Positions 38,227-50,700 of a DNA stretch of 64,000 nt are shown one piece after another. Source of the DNA: Emticicia sp965283955 (GTDB lineage Bacteria; Bacteroidota; Bacteroidia; Cytophagales; Spirosomataceae). The notes beneath the pieces are model-generated. The model was not told the DNA's origin. It ran no database searches and saw only the letters and a program-made list of their open reading frames with translations. Numbering within the stretch: the first letter of the stretch is position 1; every line of letters begins with the position of its first letter. The position numbers were made by a program, and so were the translations under genes. Where the stretch lies: contig CBDIQW010000001.1 in assembly GCA_965283955.1 (NCBI GenBank), forward strand, positions 1,922,001-1,986,000. The letters are read 5' to 3'.

Positions 38227-38278
38227 TACACTCACGTAATAAACTCTACCATTCACGTATAAAACTCTACCACTCACG
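38227..38278 (+). promoter_or_regulatory. Three direct repeats at 21-bp period (probable LytTR operator), copy 2
   Basis: TACACTCACG (38227-38236), ACCATTCACG (38248-38257) and ACCACTCACG (38269-38278) again repeat at exactly 21 bp. AATCTTTG at 38323-38330, a -7-like box, follows 44 bases later. Only a five-codon reading frame (38341-38358) directly follows this box, so the transcript may continue to the LytTR-only gene. The 369-base gap 38200-38567 holds this site, the GGGG-TTT-CCCC promoter (38372-38416) and no further gene. Confidence 0.62.
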
Positions 38279-38371
38279 GTGTAGTTTGTACATGGCTATT
38301 GCATATAGGGTTTTGAAAGGGTAATCTTTGCACACATCAAATGCTATTGAGTGAATAGCAAATCTAAAACA

Positions 38372-38416
38372 GGGGTTTCCCCCTACTCTCTCTGAAAAAC
38401 CTTCACCATACCTTTG
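38372..38416 (+). promoter_or_regulatory. GGGG-TTT-CCCC palindrome and -7 box before the LytTR-only gene
   Basis: The palindrome GGGGTTTCCCC (38372-38382) is followed after 26 bases by TACCTTTG (38409-38416), a perfect TAnnTTTG. The spacing is identical to that at 33683-33727 in front of the propeller kinase. It precedes the LytTR-only gene by about 150 bases. Confidence 0.6.
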
Positions 38417-38567
38417 TATTGTGATACTTTAGCGAAAAAGGGGATACAAAAAAACAATTCAAAAAATGATTTTAGGCTTTCTCAAAAAGCAGAACATTAT
38501 TAATTGAGTGGCCTTTTTTCTATAAAAGTAAAGATTTCGCCGAATATACTATTAAAAAAATCGCTGT

Positions 38568-38861
38568 ATGAAACGTAACTCAAGAGTAATTAAACCACAA
38601 GAACACCAAAATATTCTCTACATCAAGCATCTCGGACAAGAACCTTACAACGAAGTTAAGTTTGACTGTGGTAAAAAACTAATTGTCAGCTATAGCCTTA
38701 GCTATTGGCAGAGTGTTTTTCAAGATTTTCACCGAATCAATAAAGGGGTATTGATAAATCCCGAAAAAATCATTAGCCAGCAAGGAGTTATAGAAGTTGA
38801 ATTGTGTGATAACTCAAAATTTACTTATTCTCGTCGCAAGCATAAAACTGCATTTTCATAA
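38568..38861 (+). CDS. Stand-alone LytTR DNA-binding protein
   Basis: A 97-residue protein that is just a LytTR domain: 'NILYIKHLGQEPYNEVKFDC', the central 'SLSYWQSVFQDFHRINKGVL' and 'INPEKI', then 'FTYSRRKHKTAF'. No receiver is fused. Together with the receiver-only gene it forms a split version of a LytTR response regulator. It could bind the 21-bp-period repeats independently of phosphorylation, or act with the separate receiver. This is inference. Confidence 0.85.
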   Translation: MKRNSRVIKPQEHQNILYIKHLGQEPYNEVKFDCGKKLIVSYSLSYWQSVFQDFHRINKGVLINPEKIISQQGVIEVELCDNSKFTYSRRKHKTAFS

Positions 38862-38942
38862 CCTACTTTTAAAAATTAAGAAAGCACTTAGTATATGCTT
38901 ATCCAACTAAACTCTTTTGTCTTAAATTAAACAACAAATACA

Positions 38943-39921
38943 ATGAAAATATCCTTTACACTTTCAAAATTAATTCCGTTAGTATTTATTTTTGCCATAG
39001 TATTTTCGGTTGGAGCATCAGCCCAGCAGGCAAAAAAAATATCGCTTCAAGGCTTCTTAAAAGATGCCAATGGTAAAGCCGTGGCCGATGGCTCGCAAAC
39101 AATTATATTTAAACTCTACACGCAAGAAGCAGGCGGCACTGCCGAATGGACAGAAGAGCAAACCATCAATGTTTTTGGTGGAGTGTATAGTACGCATCTC
39201 GGCAAGACTGTTCCGCTCGAAAATCTAAATTGGGGAGCGGCTACTTACTACGTTGGTGTAACGGTACAAGGTACAGAACTTACACCACGTACCGAACTTA
39301 CTTTTGCCCCTTACTCACTCGGTTCACCCAAAGCCCAAGAAGTAGTTTGTTCGGGTGCAGTAGGTGATATAAAGCACTCAATTTTAGACCCTGCACAATT
39401 TGCAGCCGTAAATGGTAATTGTTGGAGTATCAATGGATGGACGTGCATTAGCTACTAATGATAAACTCCGCCAGATTACGGGCATGACTACCTTACCTAA
39501 TGGTGGTGGTTTGTTTATCCGTAGCCAAGAGTTTGCCAATAGTACAAACTTTGATGATGATAGAACGTCGAGTTCACCTATTGCTTCATTTCAAGGTGAG
39601 AATTTCAAAAGTCACAATCACACAGGTAGTACAAGTTCAGATGGCAACCACTCACACGTACTCTCTTTTAGGTTTAATAATCAGGGGGTTACTGTCAAGA
39701 ACATGGAGGGGTGGGTTACTAGTGGATTCGATTTAGGTAGGAATATTGGAAATGTGAAAATTGCAGCGGAGGATAGAACAGGTTCTAATATTACTCCTTA
39801 CAAAGACGTAGATACAAACGGAGCGGGTTCACACAGCCACTCCTTGAATATTAACAATAATGGTGGCAGTGAAACCCGCCCCGATAACTTAAACTTCTGG
39901 GTATATATCCGTATCAATTAA
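38943..39921 (+). CDS. Secreted tail-collar-like protein (frame interrupted near 39428)
   Basis: A protein with a signal peptide (residues 1-28, ending ASAQQ) and an N-terminal beta-domain ('ISLQGFLKDANGKAVADGSQ'). The C-terminal part resembles phage tail collar domains: 'SMDGRALA', 'TTLPNGGGLFIRS', then His-rich metal-binding segments 'KSHNHTGS', 'GNHSHVLSF' and 'GSHSHSLNINNNGG'. The frame changes between 'NGNCW' and 'VSMDGR'. One extra base near 39425-39430 explains it, and the corrected length is about 325 residues. It is followed by two huge surface-protein genes, with 32 bases before the first. Confidence 0.75.
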
Positions 39922-39953
39922 TAGCATTAGTCAATTCTTAAATTAAAAATTTT

Positions 39954-42900
39954 ATGCAAAAGAGAATACTCTACGTTCTCTTGGGTTGGCTCATGCTGTT
40001 TGGTTGGCAAAAAACTTTTGCCCAAGCCGATACATTATGTGACCCAAACGAGAATAAAAAAATATTCGGCGAGCTGTATTTCAATTATGGCTCTGTCACG
40101 AATGCCTACTCGGCATTCAACCGCTCTACTTTTGTGGTAGGTCAGCCTTTGGCCACCCGTCAGAATATGCTTTCACAGAGCTATCAAGCAGGTTTTGGTG
40201 TGTATAGTCCGTGGTTTTTACCTCCACAGCCACCAATCTTGATAGCCTCGCAGGGAGACTTCAAAGACAGAATAAAAGTTGCATGGAATGTGAACCCACT
40301 TTCTACGCCACCAACTGGCTTTGTCTTATACCGAGATGGCTCATTCTTAGCCGATTTAGGAGAAGATGTACGTGAGTTTTTAGATTTTAATACCCAAGCG
40401 GGTGAGTTTTATGAATATAGCATCATAGCCAAAAATATATTTGGGGTTGGTAGCCCTTCTAAATTTGTAGGTTTCGTAAACCCCAATGGAGTTGTGAGCG
40501 GAAAAGTTGAAACCAATTCAGGTAATCCAGTACCTGGAGTTGAAGTTCGTCTGACTCCACTCACAGGAAATTCGATGGCTTTTGATGGTATAAACGATGA
40601 ACTCTGTGTTACATACAATGATGAATTTCCGACCGATAAATTCACGGTTTCGGCCTATGTAAAACTTGGCGATGTAAACAACGAAGGAGCAATTATTGAC
40701 TGGGGTAGCTCATTAAACAAAAACTGGTGGATTACGACAACACCAAGCAATGAAGCCAAAGGTTATATTTTTCACATCGGCAATGGCACAGGTAGCGATT
40801 CATTAAAGTATTATTTACCCAACTTGCCAACCAACCCATTTAACGTAACCGCTTGGCACCAAGTGACGATGGTGTATAATGGTTCGGCGATGTCGGTAAT
40901 GGTTGATGGTGTTTTTATTGGAACAAAACCAGCAAGTATCGTCCGTGAAAAAAACTATCTGAATATCGGTAGTAAAATCGGAAACAATGGTTTCTTTAAA
41001 GGAAAAATTGATGACATTAGAGTGTATAACCGCCCACTTACTCAGACTGAGGTTAATAATACTAAAAATCGCTCAGTATCAAAATCTGAGTTGGGCTTGG
41101 TTTCTTACTGGAAAATGGATGAAGGCATTGGCGTAAAAGTGTTTGATAATACAACAATCCCGACAAATGCAAATGTCTATGGAGCAACTTTCTCTTCTGA
41201 TAAACCAGAGGTTTATAGTGCAGGTATAACCGACGTAACGGGTTATTATGTAATTGACGGTGTAAACTATAGCCAAAACGAAGGTTTTAGAGCAACCCCA
41301 ATAAAAAACTTTGAGTTTAACTCCGCTCTCGAATTTAATGCTGCTGATAAATCTTATGGTAATCTAACTGATTATGATATGCCTGATACTTCGACTGTTG
41401 AGGTATTATTTTATCCATTCGATTTAAAATCTCGTCAAACTGTACTTTCAAAAGGTAACCTTTACGAAGCCTACATTGACAATGGTAAACTTTTCTTAAA
41501 CCTAAATGGTACTACTACTGATTTGGGAGCAATCAGAGCCAAATATTATCATTTAGCTGTAGCCCTTGACAATGCAGCTGGTAGTGCAAAGGTCTATTTA
41601 GAGGGCGAATTAAAAGGAACTGTTTCGTTTGCTGGTATATCCAACTGGCAAAATGGAAGTCCGTGGCTGTTGGCTACTAATTCAACCGATGCCGCTACTG
41701 GTAAATTTTATACGGGTTTGGTAGATGAATTTGTTATTTACAAAACAGCATTACCACAAAATACCATTCAAGAGCATTTCGTAGTAGGACTACCTAAAGA
41801 TTCAACTACGGCACTACAATGGAGTTACTTCGACCTTAATGAAGGAACAGACACAAAGGTTTATGATTATGCTGCTATCAATTTCGGTGCTGCTGTGCCA
41901 AGAGAAGGTACTATCACAAAAGCGTCTTGGAGCAATAACGCCCGTAGAAAAGAAACAAAACTTCATGAATTTGAGCCAAATGTACGTGTAGTCAACTTAA
42001 ATACGAGTAACACGGCTGTTGGTAGTATAGATTTTAGAGATGTTTCAACAGTAAATGTCTCTGGATATGTACGTTTTGCTAATACTTTTTGTTTTGAAGA
42101 GAATATCGAAGTAAAAGTTAATGGACAAACTCACTTTCCTCCAATTTATACCGATAAAGACGGAAAATGGAGTGCTGATTTTGAGCCAGGTCGCACCATC
42201 AAACTTACTGCCGAATACGGTGACCATAAATTTTCGCCAAGTTTCTTTGAAATTCGTAAAATACAAGCACCTAAAGCTGGCATTGTATTCTTAGATAATA
42301 CAAAACGCACCATCATGGGTCAAGTAGCAGGAAATGAGGAGTGTAGAAAATCTATTATCCCAGAAGGAGCAAGAGTTGTTGTGAAGGTAGCAACACTTGA
42401 TGGTTGTTTTGAACGTACAGATACGTTACGTAACCCAGATGGAAAGTTTATTTTTAGAGATTTACCAGCAAGAGCATTTAGAGTAAGTGTAGTAGAACAT
42501 TCTAATTCAGTTATTTATAACTATTTCCAAGCCAAGGGTGGTTATGAAGTTGACTTGCGAGATGCAGTATCTGATACAACAGACTTTATTTACATTGCTC
42601 CGCCAAATGTTGAGATTGATAAATTTCCACTCGCTTGCGAAGACTTGACCGTACCGTTTATTCAGCAAAATACTAATACGTTCAAAACACCACATAAAAA
42701 ACGTATCAAAGTTTATGAAAACTATGATGGTGGAAAATGTTATTTGAATAATGCCGAATTGACTATCAATAACCAAGTCGGTATTTCAGTAAAAACAAAA
42801 GAAGCCGTTGAAGAAGTTACGATGGATTCGGTGGTGCATGTTTATGAATTTTATGCAGGATTGCCAAATATCATAGCTCCGCACTACAAAACTATGCAAA

Positions 42901-45900
42901 TTGTGGCAAATGTAAATGGTGCAACAGCCTCGGCAATTGATACTGTAATCGTTGTGGGTGAACGCTCTCGTACGACCACGTTCACAACCGAAGCACCTTC
43001 TACAAAACCATTCTTCATTTTGCGTGACCCACCAGGCGACGCCAGCTTTACGACACTCGAAAAGGGTAGTACAACTTGTCAAAACTGGTCGAATGCTGGT
43101 TTCCAGAGTGTATCTCTTGATAAATCATATTCTATTGAGGTTGGTAAAAAAGTTACTACCTATCAAGGTACACCATTTGGCGGTACTATTGAAGAAAATG
43201 GTGCGGTAAATACGCATTCATTCAAAGGATATTTCTCTGAAAGTGTAGGTGGTGGAGAAGACAAGAGTTTCTGCATATCAACCCTCGAAACTTTCTCGAC
43301 TGCCGCCGATGACAGGATTGTGGGTAGAGATGCCGATATTTTTGTGGGAGCTTCGATGAACTTTGAGTTTGGTCTTAATGACGAAGTTTACTATGACCGT
43401 AATTCTTGCCAAATCAAGACCAACATTAAGTATAATGTATCGCCAACGACATTCGGTACAAAATATGTCTATACCAGACATTTTATTGAGAATGACGTGA
43501 TTCCGTCGTTAGAAGCTTTGGGTAGAACCAAAGATGTGGAAAGATGGAAAAATATAATTAATGACGACCAAGAAGGTGGCAACCTCCAAGAACTTGGAAT
43601 TATTTTGCAAAGAGATTGGTCGCTTCATCGAAACATCTCATTTGATGCTGGGGCATCATATACTGAGACCCTATCTGCTGAAAAAACAACAGATACTTAT
43701 CAGACCTGGGAGTTTAACGCTGGTTTTGAGTATAGCAACGAATTAGAAGCAACATTCTTCTCAAACGATGCTACAAGTAGCTTTACTTTGGATATTGGTG
43801 GTACATACTCTGGCTCGCATGGTATAACCAATACCGAGACAACAACGTACAGCTATACACTTGCCGATGATGACCTCGGAGATAACTTTACTGTGGATAT
43901 TTATAAGTCAAATTTCAATAGCGATCCTCGTAAAGAAGATGCCATGAGTGTGAGTATGAGGTTTGTTACGAAGAACGGTGAGTCAATGTGTCCGCACGAA
44001 GTCAAAACCGCTCCTCGTGAAGGTGTTGCTCTACAAATTGATAGAAATAATGCAATAAATGTGCCTGCCAATACAGATGCTGTATTTACGGTTACACTTG
44101 GTAATATTGGGCAAGCCGTAAACTCTGGCGACCAAATGACTTATAAATTGGGAGTCGTAACGGGTACAAATCCAAGAGGAGCAATCATCAAAGTAGATGG
44201 GCAGAATCTGCTACAACCAGTATCTTATGTATTGAACCAAGGCGAAGCCATTACGGCAACCGTAACGGTTGAGAAAGGCCCTGTTGACTTTAATTATAGT
44301 GATATAAAGCTTGCTTTTTATAGTGAATGTGAAACAGGAGTACCAAATCAAAACTCTAAAGACGACATTGACAGTACGTTCTATCAAGAAGTAGCCTTGA
44401 ATGTTTCTTTTATCGAACCTTGTAGCCCAGTCGATATTAGTTTCCCGCTTCAAGGATTTGTAGTTACTCCTGCCGCTGAAAATAACTTGAGTGTAACACT
44501 TAATGAGTATAATAAAGGAGATGATGACCTCAAATTAATACGTTTACAATACCGTCCTATTGGTGGTGATGGTTCATGGATTAATATCAACGAAACTCTA
44601 AAAGCTGATTTAGGAGATGTGTTTACAATCAAACAATGGAATACATCCCTTTTAAAAGATGGGCCTTATGAGATCCGTGCTGTGGCAGAGTGTTTTAACC
44701 CAACTTTAGCACCGGGTATTTCAACTGTTGTGAAAGGAGAAGTGGCTCGAACCCCACCAGTAGTGTTCGGCGTACCAGAGCCAGGCGATGGTACTTGGGA
44801 CCAGGTGATGAAATTTCTATTACATTCAACGAAAATATTAATTGTGATAAGGTAGTACAAGCCGATATTTTGGCTAATAATACCATTGGTCTTTACGATG
44901 CCACAACCAATGCACTCGTTGATGCAACTATCACTTGTGTGGGTAATAAAATTATCATTACACCCAATATTAACCCTGTTTTCTTCGAGAACCGTGCGTT
45001 TAGGGTAATAGTAAGTGGAAAGGATTACGACGATGCCATGTTGGTTCAAAACCCTAACCATCAAGCGGCTGCAATCAGAGATAAAGCAGGTAATATGATT
45101 GCCAAAACCATCAAATGGGAGTTTGCTGTTAACCAAAATAACCTTGAGTGGATAGGTACTGATGTCATAGAAACTAATGAAGTATTAAAACCTTTCTCGG
45201 TGAAGCGTCAGGTACGTAATCGTGGGGGTAGTATCGCCAGTTTCCGTATGGAAAATGTGCCTTCATGGTTGACAGTTACCCCTTCAACGGGTACATTAAA
45301 CCCTGGACAAACAGCAGATGTAACACTCACATTCCAAGAAGACCTCTTAATTGGTGATTATGCTGCTACATTTAACTTAGTTGGTTCGAAAGGCAAAGAA
45401 CCTTTGAGTATCGACTACCGTGTGCGTTGTCCACAACCAAATTATGTAGTTGACAATCCTTCGCAGTTTGAGAGTTCGATGAATATCGTCACAAGATTGA
45501 GCATTTTCGATAAATTCTCGGTTGACCCTTCTGATGTTATTGTTGCTAAAATTGATGGTCAAGTTAGGGGTGTTGGTAAGGTAAGCTATTACAGAAATAT
45601 ACCAGCCGCTGATGCTACTATTGATGGATTAACGGGTAAACCCAAAGATGAGAGTAATCGTTGGTTAGTATTTATGACCGTTTTTGGAGACGAAGCAGAC
45701 AACGATAAGCCAATCGAATTCCGTGTTTGGGACGGAGATAAATGTAATGAGTACGTTGAGGTAATCAATCGAATAAACTTCCAAACTGGAGCATTAGTTG
45801 GTAGCCCAATTGAGCCTGATACTATTAAGGTGATCAATGTTGTCAAGAAATGTATTCCATTAAATAAAGGATGGAACTGGGTATCGTTTAATCTTAATTT

Positions 45901-47587
45901 GCCAGAAGGAAATACAGTATCGAATGTACTCGCTTCTTTAAAGTTAAAATCTGGTACACTCATCAAGAGCGAAGATTTCAGTGCGAAGTATTATGGTAGC
46001 CCAATCAATGATTGGAAAGGTAGTTTGATTGACATCACACCTCAGAAACGCTACATGATTAATGTGGCTGAAAAAGACACCATTTGTATGAAAGGGAGTC
46101 CGTATCTCACTGAAGAGTTTCCAATAACTATATCTCCAGGCTGGAACTGGGTGGGTTATGTACCTTCAACGGGCATGACGGTCACTCAAGCATTCCGAGG
46201 TCTAACGCCGCTAAATGGAGATATCATTAAAAGCCAAACTTTGTTTGCTCAGTATGTGGCTGGGATTGGTTGGATTGGTAACTTAAATTTCTTAGAACCA
46301 CTCAAAGGATATTTGTTGAAAATCAGCAATGCGGGAACACTTGTCTATCCGACAAGCACAGGCAACCGACCAATAGAAGCAATTAGGCCAGAGACCTTAG
46401 CAGCACAGGCTGTCCAAGAAGCTCCTATGACTTTTGACTTCACCAAATACCAATTAACAATGAACCTAATTGGTAAAGTCAACGGAATGACAATTGATGC
46501 TGATGACGAATTAAGAGCATATATTAATGGCCAATTGGTTGGTGTTAATAAATCTATTGCATACACAAAAGATAGATTATTTTTCCAGACTATCTATTTT
46601 GAAGATGAAACAACTATCAACTTTAAATTGTACAAAGCTGATAGACAAAAAGAGTATAACCTCAATAGAACGATTTCGTTTAAATCAGAAACACTGGCGG
46701 GTTTAGTTGAAGATCCAATTGTTTTTGATGTAGAGACTGCCAATTTGGTACCGATTACAATTAACATTAAAGACCAATTAATCTGGCAACCAACGAAAAT
46801 TTTCCCAACTGTTTCAATACCAAGTGCGGTTAGCGGACAATCAACTGCATGTGGTTCATTTACATTTAGTAGTGTATTGCCAATTAGCACTGAAACCAAG
46901 CCAGTGTGCGTTTCTCAAACAGGGCTTGAAGGCAACATGACAGGTGTAATGAAAATCAAGTACAATGAGCGTTCTACTTTCGTTTCGAATAATGACGTAC
47001 TATCATTTGTCAACCCAACAACTGGCTTGACAGTAGGTTGTGCTACGTTTGATAGTCAATTCAGCGTCTTCAACTTTACCGTAAAAGGAGGGGTTACTTC
47101 AACAGAGACACCAATTGATGTGAAGTATTACTCAAGTATAATGAAGAAAACCTTTGTAGTGAAATCAGGTGTGACTTACAAAAACAATAAAGAATTGGGT
47201 GATTATAACTCTCCTGCTCCTTTGGATGTTTCGCCTTTATCAATCACAAACAATAACGGCGTTATTACGGCGGTCATGCGTGATACATCATGGACTGGTA
47301 AATATTGCATTGATGCCTTTGCCTTGAACTGTCCGAACTTTGGTGATGGGCAGACTACCTTCTGTTTCCAACGAATGAAACAAGGTGCTTGTCTGGATAT
47401 AGTTGTGCGAAATGTTACAGAAAGTACTAATGATATAGTAAAAGCCGTATCTATCTCATCACAAGCAGTTGTCAATTCGGGTATCCGTTTAGAATACAAA
47501 GGTGGAAATACGATTGAGTTAAAGCCTGGCTTTGAAACAAAATCGGGTACTGTTTTCACTGGACGAATAGAAGGTTGTAATAACTAA
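39954..47587 (+). CDS. Giant secreted protein with LamG and Ig-like domains (frame interrupted near 44797)
   Basis: A protein of about 2544 residues. It has a signal peptide (ending TFAQ), an Fn3-like region (about 94-175), a carboxypeptidase-regulatory-like segment ('VSGKVETNSGNPVPGVEV'), and LamG-type domains at about 203-375 and 455-610. Further Ig-like beta domains follow, including an SbsA-like segment near 1613 ('PGDEISITFNENINCDKV'). The end 'GNTIELKPGFETKSGTVF' plus 'IEGC' matches the ending of the next protein. The frame is lost at GGG 44797-44799, and one more G joins 39954-44855 to 44795-47587. It is probably a surface adhesin or matrix protein. Confidence 0.8.
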
Positions 47588-47780
47588 AAACACAAAACCT
47601 CAAAAACAGTATTGTTTAGTTAAAGATTTTTATAAACTCTTGAGAATATTCCAATCTTTAACTAAACGATATCTCTTTGGTGGTAAAATAATGTCGTTTA
47701 TTCCACTCTTTTTTAAGGGTGGAATATTTTCAAAATATCAGATAGGCATTCTGAAGCATTTTCTCTACAAAATCGCAATC

Positions 47781-50700
47781 ATGAAAAATAAACATCTACT
47801 TTATATTATACTATTTTTTAATAGCATAATCATTGCTAAAGCTCAATCTATTTGTGTGAATTCACCTTCCGTAAGTGTGAATTTTACTGGTTTCTGTGCG
47901 GGGAAAAGTGAATTACTTACAGCTACACCAACCAATGGCGGTTTAACTCCATTTTATACATGGAAATTAAACAATGTCATTCAACCAATCTTCACCAATA
48001 AAACCACCGAAACAGGTTTGAGTGATAATAATATCCATGAAGTGTATGCAATAGGAAGTAATATCTACGCCGCCACTAACCTTGGTCTGAGTATTTCGAC
48101 CAACTCGGGCAGTACTTTTAGTAATAAAACCAAAGCTGCTAACGGTTTAGGAAACGACCTCGTTAATGGTCTTTTTGTGAGTTCGACTAAGATATATGCA
48201 GCCACTGCTGGTGGTTTAAGTATCTCAGATAACAATGGAGCTACTTTCAGTAATAAAACAACTGCTAATGGTTTAGGTAGTAATATTGTCAATGATGTTT
48301 TTGTAGATGCTGCGGGTAATAATATTTATGCCGCCACTTTATCTGGACTTAGTATTTCGATTAACGCAGGTGTTAGTTTTACTAATAATGCGATAGGTAG
48401 TGTTCGTGGAGTCTTCGTTGAAGGTACTAATATTTACGCAGCCACCGCTACTGGATTGAGTATTTCAACTGATGCCGGAGCTAATTTTATTTCTAAAACT
48501 ACTGCCAATGGTTTAGGTAATAATAATGTAAACGATGTATATAAAGTTGGTAATGTACTTTATGTAGCAACATCGGGTGGACTAAGCATTTCAACAGATA
48601 ACGGTAATACCTTTAGCAATAAAACTACTGTTAATGGTTTAGGTAATAACAATGTCTCAAGCGTTTTCGCCATTGGAGGTTTCGTTTATGCTTCCACAGT
48701 AGGAGGTCTGAGTTTGTCAAATGATAATGGCAATACCTTCTTTGTCAATAAAAATACAACTGACGGTTTAGGAACAAATACCATAAATTATGCTTTTTCC
48801 TTAGGAAATAATATTTATGCGGCCACTACTGGCGGTCTGGCTATTGCTACTATCAATGTTTTACAAGTAAATGATGCAAAAGCAAATGATGTTTATTCGG
48901 TAACAATGCTACCCTCTACTGAAGGTTGTCCAAGTGCTTCGGCAGCAGTTTCTATTTATCCTTTACCTATTCCAAATATTACTACTAATTCGCCTGTCTG
49001 TACGGCAATGCCTTTGACTCTTAATTCTTCCAACGTGAGAAGCAATACAGGTAATACTTATAGCTGGACAGAGCTGAATGCTTATTCATCAACCATCCAT
49101 CTTTTATCAATGCTACAACTTCATTATCAGGTGTTTACAGTGTAACTATTACTGATGTAAATGGATGTACAGCTACTGCTACTACAAATGCGATTGTAAA
49201 TCCTCTACCAACACCGAGTGTAGCTAATAATTCACCAATTTGTACTGGGTTTACTCTCAATCTTAACGCAACAAATACAAGAAGTGAAACTGGAAATTCT
49301 TACGCTTGGACGGGGCCAAATGCTTATACATCAGCCAATCAAAATCCATCTTTTGCCAATGCCACAACTACATTATCAGGTATTTACAGCGTAACTATTA
49401 CTGATGTAAATGGGTGTACAGCTACTGCTACTACAAATGCGATTGTAAATCCTCTACCAACACCGAGTGTAGCTAATAATTCACCAATTTGTACTGGGTT
49501 TACTCTCAATCTTAACGCAACAAATACAAGAAGTGAAACTGGAAATTCTTACGCTTGGACGGGGCCAAATGCTTATACATCAGCCAATCAGAATCCATCT
49601 TTTATCAATGCTACAACTTCATTATCAGGTGTTTACAGTGTAACTATTACTGATGTAAATGGATGTACAGCTACTGCTACTACTTCAGTAATTATCAAAC
49701 CCAAGCCCCCTGTTCCTGTGATTAGCGTACCGAGCCAAGCAGTTGTTTGTTTTCCAAGTACATTGGCTTTAACAGCAAGTGGTTGTGCTGGAGGGGTTAC
49801 ATGGTCTGATAATTCAACTGGTTCAACAATCACATTATCAGCAATTGGAACTTACTCTCTATCTGCAACATGTACCATTGACGGTTGTGTGAGCGAAGCG
49901 AGTTTACTTATCACAGGTTTAGAAATAAAAGTAGCTCCAACAGCACAAGCAAGTAATGGAGGTCCATATATTGTTGGTCAAACTATCAATCTAAATGCCA
50001 GTAATGGGCCTAATTATTCTTGGACAGGTCCCAATAATTTTACAAGTCTGGTTTCATCGCCAACGATTCCAAATGCATCCTTGCAAAACAGTGGAATTTA
50101 TAGCGTAACTGTTTCGATAAATGGTTGTACAGCTACTGCAACAACCAATGTAATAGTCAATGATTTTTCTCCGTGTAGCCCACAGAGAATCGTTGATTAC
50201 AGTTATGTAAAAGCTGGAAATCCACACCAAGCAGTATTTCCGTTGAGTAATGGAATGGTTCTCCAACAAATTCCAGAACAATCTTCTATTCTTGTGACCC
50301 CAGTTTGTCCGACAGTAAATATTGAAAGTTTTGAGATGAAAATCCTTGGGCCAGAATTGAACTACCTAACGGTTCAGAACTTACCATATTTTGCTCTTTT
50401 TAGCAATGAAGGGGAAGATGTTTTTGGTAGAAACTTCATCCCTGGTGATTATACTTTGACAGTAACTGGATATGCTCAAGATGATAAAAATGGAGCAATT
50501 GTCTATGGCCCAGTTGTGACTACCTTCAAAGTCGTTGGAGCACTTGGCATTATTTCAATGCCAACAATTTCATCACAAAGTATTTGTGCGGGCAGCAACA
50601 TTGATGTAAGTTTTACTACTTCTGGAAATTTCAACCAAGTTAACCAATTCCAAGTACAATTATCTGATGCCAACGGCTCATTCCAAAACCCAACTACTAT

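Noticed and set aside
38341..38358. Five-codon frame as a leader peptide
   Set aside because: Its position after a -7-like box is suggestive, but it has no run of regulatory codons or attenuator-like structure I could support.
38943..39921. Prophage remnant, because of the tail-collar-like domain
   Set aside because: The protein has a signal peptide and no other phage genes are nearby; such collar-like proteins are common in Bacteroidota surface operons.
44795..47587. Apparent independent large gene after the LamG protein
   Set aside because: It lacks a signal peptide and continues the Ig-like part of the upstream protein once one G is restored at 44797-44799.
49142..49639. Possible CRISPR or satellite array
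   Set aside because: The unit is 249 bp, in frame and protein-coding, with no short spacer-repeat alternation.
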